From DAIOHQ01 sp036744635 (GTDB lineage: Bacteria; Planctomycetota; Phycisphaerae; Tepidisphaerales; Tepidisphaeraceae): a DNA stretch of 19,373 bases. Below the pieces are notes generated by a model. It was given only the letters and a program-made list of their open reading frames with translations, had not been told where the DNA came from and ran no database searches. Location: NCBI GenBank assembly GCA_036744635.1, contig DAIOHQ010000074.1, positions 1 to 19,373 of the forward strand, written 5' to 3'. Shown here piece by piece: positions 10,384 to 17,011 of the stretch; positions within the stretch are counted from its first letter, which is position 1; each line of letters opens with the position of its first letter. A program made the position numbers and the translations under genes.

Positions 10384-11154
10384 ATGGCACTGGAACAGCG
10401 TCCCTGGCTGAACGGAAAACAGGCGGTCATCTCTCTCACCTTTGACGACGGCTGCCAGTCCCAGTTGACCCACGCGCTTCCGGTCATGGATCGCCACAAC
10501 CTGCGCGGCAGCTTCTATCTCAATCCCTTCGATGGCGCATACAAGGACCATCTCGCCCGCTTCAAACCGGCTGCGGGGAACGGCCACGAGATCGGCAACC
10601 ATACCTGCCGCCACCGCTGCACTCTGGCCATGGGGATGGGTGATCATCCCGAAGGGCTGGAGCACCAGACGCTCGAATCGGTAGAGGCGGATATTCTGTT
10701 GGCCGAGGAGCGCCTGCGCGAGGTGTTCCCCAAGCACGGCCCGCGCACGTTCTGCTATCCCTGCTACAACCAGCACGTCGGCCACGGCGCCGGACGCAAG
10801 ACCTATACGACGTTGATCGCCCAACACTTCGTCGCCGGCCGCGGCGGGACGTGCAACAAGGGATTTCTCATCAGCCCGGCCTACTGCGACCTGAGTTTAT
10901 CTGGAGGCCCAGCGGTGGAGCGGATGTGGGGCTTCGAGATGGTCGGTTTGGCCGAGCGCGCCGCCACGCAAAACAAGTGGCTGATCCTCGTCCTCCACAA
11001 CGTCGATGGCGGATATCTGAGCGTCCAGGGCGATGATTTCGAAGAACTCTGCACGCACCTGGCAACCCACAAGGACCGCTTCCATGTCGCCCCGGTCGTG
11101 GAAGTCGCCCAACAGATTGCCGAGGCCCGCAAAGACGGAATCGGCCTGCGCTGA
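10384..11154 (+). CDS. Polysaccharide deacetylase family protein (NodB homology, CE4)
   Basis: Product of 256 residues from the ATG at 10384, which has GGAG seven bases upstream. An in-frame TTG at 10363 would swallow that site. CE4 enzymes remove N- or O-acetyl groups from sugars using a metal held by Asp-His-His. Visible motifs: TFDDG (19-23; Asp21 as base, Asp22 as metal ligand), HTCRH (73-77; His73 and His77 as metal ligands), RTFCYPCYN (motif 3) and LILVLHNV (motif 5, Leu-His). All key residues are present, so activity is likely. There is no signal peptide or membrane anchor, which is unusual for an enzyme on wall or capsule polymers and points to a cytoplasmic or small soluble substrate. 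The substrate is unknown. It is transcribed divergently from the GbsR-type regulator and has its own terminator. Confidence 0.92.
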   Translation: MALEQRPWLNGKQAVISLTFDDGCQSQLTHALPVMDRHNLRGSFYLNPFDGAYKDHLARFKPAAGNGHEIGNHTCRHRCTLAMGMGDHPEGLEHQTLESVEADILLAEERLREVFPKHGPRTFCYPCYNQHVGHGAGRKTYTTLIAQHFVAGRGGTCNKGFLISPAYCDLSLSGGPAVERMWGFEMVGLAERAATQNKWLILVLHNVDGGYLSVQGDDFEELCTHLATHKDRFHVAPVVEVAQQIAEARKDGIGLR

Positions 11155-11157
11155 ACA

Positions 11158-11176
11158 GCGCCGGGGCGCGATTTTT
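11158..11176 (+). terminator. Intrinsic terminator of the deacetylase gene
   Basis: GCGCC (11158-11162), loop GG, GGCGC (11165-11169), then GA and TTTTT (11172-11176). The stem begins four bases after the deacetylase stop codon. The T-run overlaps the stop codon of the convergent VIT/VWA gene by two bases. The orientation suits only the plus strand. Confidence 0.75.
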
Positions 11177-14100
11177 ATTCAACTTGCTCCGGCTTTGCGT
11201 TCGTCGTTTCCAATTGGTTGATCAGCACCACCACCGCGCCCGGCAGCGGCTGGCCGCCGAGAAGCTGCGGAGCGGCGGCGCGGAATTCGTTCCAGGTATC
11301 AGCGCCGGCGCGCCGGCAGGCGAGGCCGAGCAGCACGGTAAACTCTTCTCCGGGATTGTCGGATGCAATGAGCTTCTGCAGGGCGGCCGGGTTGATGCTT
11401 TTGGCGTCGCCCAGCAAAGCCGCCGCGAGGGTGTGGGAAGGTTGTGCGGCGTCGGCCGGCATCTTCGCAAGCGCGGCCAGCATCTGGGTCGCAAGGGCGC
11501 TCTGCCGCGGATCCTTCTGCCCGCCGGCCAACGTAAGATAGATCATCCCTTCGATATCGGCTTCGGCGGGTTTTTCGACCAGCTTGGCAAGGGCAGCTTC
11601 GCCGGAATCCTTGCACTGTTTCCTGGCCAACTCGAGCAGCGTTGTGAGCGCGGCGTCGCGCCCTGCGGTGGGAAGATGGCGGGCGGTTTCGGCAATCGTC
11701 CACAGCGAGCGATAAAGCAACCCGGCCGCCGGGGTTTTGAGCAGTTCCGCGCTGGCGGGATCGCGCCAGGCGATTTGCAGCTCGGCCAGCGCTTCGGGAT
11801 TGAGCTTTCCGCCGGCCGCCGACGCCAGAAGCTTCCAGGAATATTCATCGTGGGCCCGGGCGACTTCATGCAGATGCCGGGCTGCTTTCAGTTTGGCCAG
11901 CGGCTCGCGATGCTCCGCGGCCCGCGTCGCGGTCAGCTTGTGCAATTCCTCGGCCGCGCCGGTGAAAGATGCCTTGGCGTCGGCGAGCTGGGTGAAAAGT
12001 TTGTCGGCCGCGGCATGTTGCTCGGGCGTGGCGAAAATCACCACCTGGCCGGGGGCAAACCACGTCATGGACTCTTCCTGAATCTTCAATTGTTCGCGGG
12101 CAACCTTCACGAACTGCTCGAGGGAGGCGGACAGACCTTCGGCCGGCTGCGTGGTGGCCGCCAGCTTTTTCTGTTCTTCCGCCGAAGGTGTCGCGATGCC
12201 GGCAACGTCATAGACCCAGGGCGAGATACCTTCCATCCGCCGGGTCGATCCGATCATCACGCGCGGCTGCTTCGATTCGCCAACCTCGACCCGCCAGGTC
12301 AACTGCATCGGCGTGAGCAGCCAATCCAAGCCCTCGGCCGCGGTGGCGTTGCGGAGATCGAGGTAATGCACGCGCAGATCGTCGGTTTGCAGCAGCGATT
12401 GGGCATCGTCGATGCTGCCGCCGATGACGTCTGACGGAACCCCTGCGGATTTGGCGAGGAGGCTAATGGCATCCCGCAGCGGCAGATCGCAGAGGACGAT
12501 GTCGAGCTTCTTTTCCAGCGCCGGCAACTGCTGCGCCCACGCCTTCACATCCTGCTCATGCAGGCGCTGGAGCATGGCGAGAGCGACTTGAGAAACATCC
12601 CCGCGGCCAGCGCCGAGGTTGATCGCCGCCATGTCCAGCACACACGCCCGCGTCGCCAGAGCACGTGCCGTCGGCGCATCTTTGCCCTTTTCGGCGGCTT
12701 GGGCGACGCGCAAAGACGTCATCGCTGCTCCAGAATTTTCCCTCGCCTGTGGATAGAACGCGGAGATGTCCCGATGGCTCTTTTCATCCGCGTCGAAATA
12801 GGGCATGCGCAACCGATCCTCGGACTTGTATACCGCCTTTGTCTCCCGGTTAGTCACCTGCATCTTTTCGGCGTACTGGCGCACCCGCGACTGAAGCACG
12901 GGTTGCTGGATCAAGCCACTATTAAGTTGTGCCGAGTCTGCACCACTTCCAACGCCGGACAACGTGCTCTGCCTGGCGGCCATTGAATATGATTTCGTGA
13001 CAATTGCATCTTGCTTCCTGAGTATCTCCTGCCGGCGCGAAATCTCCTGGAGCGGCCTGATTCTTTTATCCAACGCTCCGAACGTCACCGGTTGTGTGGA
13101 TGCGGGCATCCCCGTGGCTTCCAACTGCATCATGGGGAGGGCCAGTCTGTCAGCCACGATTTGGTTTTGTTCCCCTCCCCCGCCAAAGAATCCTTCCCAG
13201 CGCGTCCCCTCGGGCAACGGCACGGGCACCAGCATCCGCCGCGGCGGCGCCGGCTTGGCGCTGTCGGTCTTGCCGGCCTCCTTGGCGTCTACCGCCACGA
13301 AGCTGGTGTATTGGCTCATCAGGCGATAATCGAGCGCCAGGTTGGTGACCAACTCCTCCACCTCCGGCGAACCGGCGTAATAGGTCTGCTGCATCAGCGA
13401 CTCGATCTTCTGCCGCGCCCAGACCTTCGCCAGCACCTCGTGCCCCCCCTGTCCTTCCTCATGCGCCGGCAGCGTCACCGTCAGCGGCCAGGCCACTTTC
13501 TCCCCTTCAGCGCTGCCGGAGATGGTGATCGCGGCCGGCTTGCCGCCGCCGGCGTAGCGCCCATACACGATCACCGGCCGTCCGGCCCACAGTTCTGGAA
13601 TCCGCGCTGGGTAGGTCTCCGACACCTTCAGATCGCCCCAGTCGATCTTGATATTGGCAAGCTGGGCGCGGGTGATGCGCGAAATGATCTCCTGCGCAAG
13701 GACGCCGGCGTTATCCTTCAGATCCAGCTTCTTGCCCATGCCGCCCCCCTGCTTGGCGACGCCATCCACCAGCATCATGTTGGGGGCGGAACCGATGCCG
13801 ACGCACCAGAAGCGCACCTGGTCGCCGCAGTGCTTGCCGACGTATTCGATGATCTGCGCCTCGTTGCCGATGAAGCCGTCGGTGAGCATCACGATGATGC
13901 GCACACGCTTCTCATCCAGCGGGGCGTCGATGGCCATCTGCACGCCCTTGAGCATCTCGGTGCCGCCCGCACCCTCCATGGCGCCGACGGAATCGACGGC
14001 GCGGGCGATGTTTTCCTTGCTGGCCGCCAGCGGCCTCTCGAAAACCTGCTGGGCGTTGCTGGCGAACTTCACCAGTTGAAAGGTGTCTTTCTCGCGACAC

Positions 14101-15272
14101 AGGGCCAGCATCTCCTGCATGCAATCCATCGCCTTGGCGATGGGGGCGCCGCGCATCGAGCCGGAAACGTCGGCCAGGAAAACGATCTCGCGCGGCGGGC
14201 TTTTCAGCAGCTTCTCATCCTCCTTCGGCTGCACCATCAGCATGAAATACCCCGCCCCGCCCTTCGCGCCCGCGCCACCTGCCGCTTGTTTGCCTTCGCC
14301 GGTATATCCCAGCACCGCCATCTCCGGCTTCTTACCGACCACGTTGTAGCGCAGGATGAAATCCTTGTTGGGCACCGAGTCGGCCGGATCGAGCGTCACC
14401 GTCGCCTGCGTCGGCGTCGGCTTGTCGATGGTCGCTTTGTGCAGCGCCACCTCAAGATTCCGCACCGGCACGCCGGCGTCGAGCTTCACCGACAGGCTCA
14501 CATCATGGCCATTGCGCACATCCGGCATCAGCGCTGGCGGGTTGATCTTCGAGCCATCCGGCACCGCCGTCGTGTCCGGCGACGGCTCCGACACCTTCCC
14601 CTGCAATTCCGGCGGATTGGCCCGCGGCATCGCGATCGGCGCGCCGGGGTTGTAGCGCGGGCCGACCACCATCGGGAAATGAAATTCATAGGTGCCCAGG
14701 TCGTATTTCAGCACGTCGACGTAGGAAATCTCGATGCGGATATCCTGCCCCGGCTCGATGTTGCCGAGCGACTGGGTGAAGATATTCGGCCGCTCCTGCT
14801 CCAGCAGCGCCGCGGTCTGGCCGGCTTCGATGGCCTGTTGATAGATCTCCCGGGCCTCGGCTCGCCGCTTGATGAGGCCGACGATCTTCCTTTCGCCCAG
14901 CACCATCGTCATGTCATCGACGGCCGCCTCGTGCGGCAGCGGGAAGACGTAGACCGCCTCGATTTTTTCTTTCTGGCTGTTGTGAAACGTCTGGGTCACC
15001 TTCACACGGGCGATGAAGCCGGAAATGTCCGCCTTCACATCCGTGTGGGTCAGCGGGCATTCCACGATCTGTCCCTGGTCGCCGATCACGCGCAGGGCCC
15101 CCTGCGTGACGTCTTTCTCCGCCGCCGCGGCGCGCCGTTCGGCGGACAGCGGCTGCGTGGATGGAGCAGTGGAAGGCGCAGTCGCCGGCGCGGATTCCTC
15201 CGCGGCAAACGAAGGCGTTGCCAGTGAGAACATCGCGATGGACAGGAAGAATGCGAGAGTGCTGCGGATCAT
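11175..15272 (-). CDS. Secreted VIT and von Willebrand factor A domain protein with a C-terminal STN-like domain
   Basis: Product of 1365 residues. A signal peptide (STLAFFLSIAMFSLATPSFAA, cut near residue 24) and a Thr/Pro/Ala linker come first. A VIT domain spans ~57-215: VKVTQTFHNSQKEKIEAVYVFPLP, then RREIYQQA-like and SLGNIEPGQDIRI blocks typical of inter-alpha-trypsin-inhibitor-type proteins. A VWA domain follows at ~360-540 with an intact metal site: DVSGS at 368-372, a Thr in GAGGTEM and Asp in MLTDG. The central part is helical. Residues ~915-1015 (KLDIVLCDLPLRDAISLLAKSA..., then LRNATAAEGLDWLLTPM) resemble the short STN domain of secretins and TonB receptors. The rest is Ala-rich helical repeat. 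VIT-VWA proteins bind proteins at the surface or periplasm. AAGGAG six bases before ATG supports the start. The partner is unknown. Confidence 0.92.
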   Translation of the reverse strand: MIRSTLAFFLSIAMFSLATPSFAAEESAPATAPSTAPSTQPLSAERRAAAAEKDVTQGALRVIGDQGQIVECPLTHTDVKADISGFIARVKVTQTFHNSQKEKIEAVYVFPLPHEAAVDDMTMVLGERKIVGLIKRRAEAREIYQQAIEAGQTAALLEQERPNIFTQSLGNIEPGQDIRIEISYVDVLKYDLGTYEFHFPMVVGPRYNPGAPIAMPRANPPELQGKVSEPSPDTTAVPDGSKINPPALMPDVRNGHDVSLSVKLDAGVPVRNLEVALHKATIDKPTPTQATVTLDPADSVPNKDFILRYNVVGKKPEMAVLGYTGEGKQAAGGAGAKGGAGYFMLMVQPKEDEKLLKSPPREIVFLADVSGSMRGAPIAKAMDCMQEMLALCREKDTFQLVKFASNAQQVFERPLAASKENIARAVDSVGAMEGAGGTEMLKGVQMAIDAPLDEKRVRIIVMLTDGFIGNEAQIIEYVGKHCGDQVRFWCVGIGSAPNMMLVDGVAKQGGGMGKKLDLKDNAGVLAQEIISRITRAQLANIKIDWGDLKVSETYPARIPELWAGRPVIVYGRYAGGGKPAAITISGSAEGEKVAWPLTVTLPAHEEGQGGHEVLAKVWARQKIESLMQQTYYAGSPEVEELVTNLALDYRLMSQYTSFVAVDAKEAGKTDSAKPAPPRRMLVPVPLPEGTRWEGFFGGGGEQNQIVADRLALPMMQLEATGMPASTQPVTFGALDKRIRPLQEISRRQEILRKQDAIVTKSYSMAARQSTLSGVGSGADSAQLNSGLIQQPVLQSRVRQYAEKMQVTNRETKAVYKSEDRLRMPYFDADEKSHRDISAFYPQARENSGAAMTSLRVAQAAEKGKDAPTARALATRACVLDMAAINLGAGRGDVSQVALAMLQRLHEQDVKAWAQQLPALEKKLDIVLCDLPLRDAISLLAKSAGVPSDVIGGSIDDAQSLLQTDDLRVHYLDLRNATAAEGLDWLLTPMQLTWRVEVGESKQPRVMIGSTRRMEGISPWVYDVAGIATPSAEEQKKLAATTQPAEGLSASLEQFVKVAREQLKIQEESMTWFAPGQVVIFATPEQHAAADKLFTQLADAKASFTGAAEELHKLTATRAAEHREPLAKLKAARHLHEVARAHDEYSWKLLASAAGGKLNPEALAELQIAWRDPASAELLKTPAAGLLYRSLWTIAETARHLPTAGRDAALTTLLELARKQCKDSGEAALAKLVEKPAEADIEGMIYLTLAGGQKDPRQSALATQMLAALAKMPADAAQPSHTLAAALLGDAKSINPAALQKLIASDNPGEEFTVLLGLACRRAGADTWNEFRAAAPQLLGGQPLPGAVVVLINQLETTNAKPEQVE

Positions 15273-15278
15273 GGCGGG

Positions 15279-15284
15279 CTCCTT
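15279..15284 (-). promoter_or_regulatory. Strong ribosome-binding site of the VIT/VWA gene
   Basis: AAGGAG on the minus strand, six bases before the ATG at 15272. It fixes the start right ahead of the signal peptide. Confidence 0.75.
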
Positions 15285-15462
15285 GCCGGAGGAATCGAGC
15301 TACCCAATTGGCTTCCCCAACCTTCTTATGACGCGCCACCCCTGCGCAAAGTTGCATCAATTCCACAACGCGGCAAGACTCCGCGAGCTCGCCCGCCGCC
15401 ATGATGAGGGCGGGATGTTTGTTTTGTCGGCTCGCGGGAGAGCGGATCGCTGCCGCTCTTAT

Positions 15463-15483
15463 GCACGGGCAGGTTGCCCGTGC
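15463..15483. repeat. Distant copy of the GCACGGG hairpin family
   Basis: Arm GCACGGGCA (15463-15471), loop GGT, arm TGCCCGTGC (15475-15483), followed by CACG. Outer stem bases and size match hairpins 2-4 at 158-297, 15 kb away, with the inner pair changed on both sides together. This shows the family is dispersed rather than a local duplication. Confidence 0.8.
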
Positions 15484-15606
15484 CACGAATTTGGCGATCG
15501 CGGCGGCGCAGCGGCAAGTGGTTCGCGCGCGATACTCTTCACCCCTTCGCGGTGGAAACTTCTGCTGCTCTCCCCGATTCCCCGTTTCACCCATTCGTCG
15601 TATCGT

Positions 15607-15622
15607 CCGCCGCAGGCGGCGG
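15607..15622 (-). repeat. GC hairpin just 3' of tRNA-Arg
   Basis: CCGCCGC (15607-15613), loop AG, GCGGCGG (15616-15622): a perfect 7-bp stem eight bases after the tRNA. It may help end or trim the tRNA transcript. No T-run follows on the minus strand, so factor-independent termination is doubtful. Confidence 0.5.
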
Positions 15623-15630
15623 GTGTGATG

Positions 15631-15704
15631 CGCACCCGGCAGGATTCGAACCTGCGACCGTTGGATTAGAAATCCAATGCTCTATCCAACTGAGCTACGG
15701 GTGC
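15631..15704 (-). tRNA. trnR: tRNA-Arg (anticodon UCU)
   Basis: A 74-base cloverleaf. Acceptor stem GCACCCG pairs with CGGGTGC. The D-arm is GCTC/GAGC around AGTTGGATA. The anticodon stem TTGGA/TCCAA encloses TTTCTAA, giving anticodon UCU, which reads AGA and AGG. The T-arm is GCAGG/CCTGC around TTCGAAT. The discriminator base is G and the gene is followed by CAT, so the 3' CCA is not encoded and must be added by the nucleotidyltransferase. AGA/AGG are rare codons in GC-rich genomes. Confidence 0.95.
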
Positions 15705-15716
15705 TCCAAAGGCCGG

Positions 15717-15745
15717 AGTATACCCGCGCCCGGTTGTTCGGGGAA
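15717..15745 (-). promoter_or_regulatory. Candidate promoter of tRNA-Arg
   Basis: On the minus strand, TTCCCC (15745-15740), a 17-base spacer and TATACT (15722-15717). The -10 box is good and the -35 box is weak. The tRNA begins 12 bases after the -10 box, leaving room for a short 5' leader, and the stretch after the -10 is GC-rich. Confidence 0.45.
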
Positions 15746-15779
15746 ACACCTGCGGTGGGCAATTCCGCCAGTAGGCGGC

Positions 15780-15803
15780 CATACCCGCTCCGCGTTGCTG
15801 CGC
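15780..15803. repeat. 24-bp direct repeat, copy 1, upstream of the dioxygenase gene
   Basis: Identical over 24 bases to 16827-16850. It begins CATACCCGCTCC and ends TTGCTGCGC. After it the two copies diverge but stay similar (GGAAGCACGG here, TGAAGAGCGG there). The two copies bracket the dioxygenase gene, 1047 bases apart. Confidence 0.85.
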
Positions 15804-15817
15804 GGAAGCACGGATTC

Positions 15818-15849
15818 GGTCGCGGGGTCGCGGGGTCGCGGGGTCGCGG
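15818..15849. repeat. Tandem repeat, four copies of GGTCGCGG
   Basis: Four perfect 8-base units end three bases before the -35 box of the dioxygenase promoter. Short perfect tandem arrays of this kind can change copy number by strand slippage. Confidence 0.85.
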
Positions 15850-15852
15850 CAT

Positions 15853-15881
15853 TTGACTCCATCCACCAGACTGATGATTAT
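15853..15881 (+). promoter_or_regulatory. Candidate promoter of the dioxygenase gene
   Basis: TTGACT (15853-15858), 17-base spacer, GATTAT (15876-15881). The -35 box is strong and the -10 is fair. TAAAAT further downstream (near 15892) is another possible -10 but has no matched -35. Confidence 0.5.
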
Positions 15882-15906
15882 CTCCCCCGGCTAAAATTCA
15901 TCATCA

Positions 15907-15912
15907 GGAGGA
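15907..15912 (+). promoter_or_regulatory. Consensus Shine-Dalgarno of the dioxygenase gene
   Basis: AGGAGG lies a few bases before the ATG at 15916. It is the strongest ribosome-binding site in the window. Confidence 0.7.
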
Positions 15913-15915
15913 CCC

Positions 15916-16815
15916 ATGACCCAACTTACACCCGATCAGCGCGGCCAGTTTGACCGCGATGGCTATCTCATCCTGCCCGGGGTGTTCAGCGCGGACGAAA
16001 TCCGCCGCATGCGCACCGAGGCGGATTACATCCTCGAACTGATCCTTAATTCCTCCCTGGCCAACAAACGCCGCAGTGGCCGGCTGGACTGGCAGCGGCT
16101 GCCGGATGGCAGGCAGATCGTCCGCAAGATCCAGCCCATCAACGACCTCTCCCTCTATCTATCCCGCATCAGCGCTGACCCCCGCCTGCTCGACCCCATG
16201 CGCGACATCATGGCCGATGAGCCGGTGCTGATGGAAGAGAAGCTCAACTACAAGCAGCCATTGCCGCAGCCGCTGGAGGGGATCGCCGTCCGCGATACCG
16301 ATGACCGCTTTCCCATCCACCACGACTGGGCCTACTACTCCGCGCAGAACTATCCGCAGAACATTCTCTCATCCGCCGTCAGCATGGATGACAGCACCGA
16401 AACTTCAGGCCCGATCCGGGTCTGGCCGGGCACGCACAAGACCTTTCTCGAACACGAACCCTGCGACATCGGCCTGCAGGTCAAGCCCGGCCTGCTCGAC
16501 CCCAACGCCCATACCAGCATCCTGGCCCCCGCCGGCTCGGTGATGATCTTTCATTCCCTGCTGGTGCATGACTCGCGCCCGAATACTTCCGGAAAACCCC
16601 GCCGGCTGATGATCTACAGCCACTACCCCGCCAAGGCCAACATGGGCTTCGATGTCCGCAACGGCCCGGGAAGATTGACCGAAGCCCCCTGGGAAAGACA
16701 ATACCTGCGCATGAAGGAGGCCGGCGTGTACAAAGATCAATTCCACGCCCCGAAAGTCCCCGGCTATGAAAATGCCGGAAACTTCTGGACTCCTGCGGAG
16801 GGCAAAACCGGCTGA
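15916..16815 (+). CDS. Phytanoyl-CoA dioxygenase (PhyH) family Fe(II)/2-oxoglutarate oxygenase
   Basis: Product of 299 residues, normal for the family. These enzymes hydroxylate small substrates using iron, oxygen and 2-oxoglutarate on a double-stranded beta-helix. Seen here: an N-terminal FDRDGYLILPGVFSADEI (12-29) typical of PhyH proteins; an HxD iron motif (His135-His136-Asp137 in FPIHHDWAYYS); GPIRVWPGTHK (165-175); a distal iron His218 in LLVHDSRPN; and Arg229/Arg230 in KPRRLMIYSHYP as the candidate 2-oxoglutarate anchor. All catalytic residues are present. There is no signal peptide, so it is cytoplasmic. Bacterial relatives act on varied metabolites, so the substrate cannot be called. 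It stands alone, bracketed by 24-bp direct repeats, with its own promoter and a tandem repeat upstream. Lateral acquisition is possible but not shown. Confidence 0.9.
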   Translation: MTQLTPDQRGQFDRDGYLILPGVFSADEIRRMRTEADYILELILNSSLANKRRSGRLDWQRLPDGRQIVRKIQPINDLSLYLSRISADPRLLDPMRDIMADEPVLMEEKLNYKQPLPQPLEGIAVRDTDDRFPIHHDWAYYSAQNYPQNILSSAVSMDDSTETSGPIRVWPGTHKTFLEHEPCDIGLQVKPGLLDPNAHTSILAPAGSVMIFHSLLVHDSRPNTSGKPRRLMIYSHYPAKANMGFDVRNGPGRLTEAPWERQYLRMKEAGVYKDQFHAPKVPGYENAGNFWTPAEGKTG

Positions 16816-16826
16816 GTACCGCCGGA

Positions 16827-16850
16827 CATACCCGCTCCGCGTTGCTGCGC
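16827..16850. repeat. 24-bp direct repeat, copy 2, downstream of the dioxygenase gene
   Basis: Identical to 15780-15803 and in the same orientation. It starts 11 bases after the dioxygenase stop codon. Its right part also forms one arm of the hairpin at 16840-16875. Confidence 0.85.
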
Positions 16851-16875
16851 TGAAGAGCGGGCGAGCGCAGCGACG
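16840..16875. repeat. Hairpin downstream of the dioxygenase gene
   Basis: CGTTGCTGCGC (16840-16850) pairs with GCGCAGCGACG (16865-16875) with one G-T position, across a 14-base loop. It could end or protect the 3' end of the dioxygenase transcript, but no T-run follows. The bases to 16900 repeat AGCG/GCGA words and look like degenerate dispersed repeat DNA. Confidence 0.5.
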
Positions 16876-17011
16876 GGCGATAGAGCGACGAAGCGGGCCG
16901 AAATGACTCTTGGCCCTCTGGGCTTCTCCCGGACGATCCGTCGATGAATTAGGGAAGGCCGGTGGTCCTGGTGAATTCGGACAGGCCCTGGGCCCAAGGG
17001 CATTTCGGATT

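Larger units (their letters stand above)
15273..15606. other. Intergenic stretch between the VIT/VWA gene and tRNA-Arg
   Basis: No credible gene. The only structure I can name is the hairpin at 15463-15483. The promoter of the VIT/VWA gene should lie in the right part of this stretch, but I cannot pick a convincing -35/-10 pair. Confidence 0.55.

Noticed and set aside
13011..15227. Long plus-strand open frame of 738 codons antisense to the VIT/VWA gene
   Set aside because: Rich in His, Arg, Gly and Leu as expected from the antisense of a GC-rich gene. No motif, and the minus-strand frame is a clear domain protein.
15631..16850. Genomic island inserted at tRNA-Arg
   Set aside because: There is no integrase, no duplicated tRNA 3' end and no clear change in composition. 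The 24-bp repeats do not match the tRNA.
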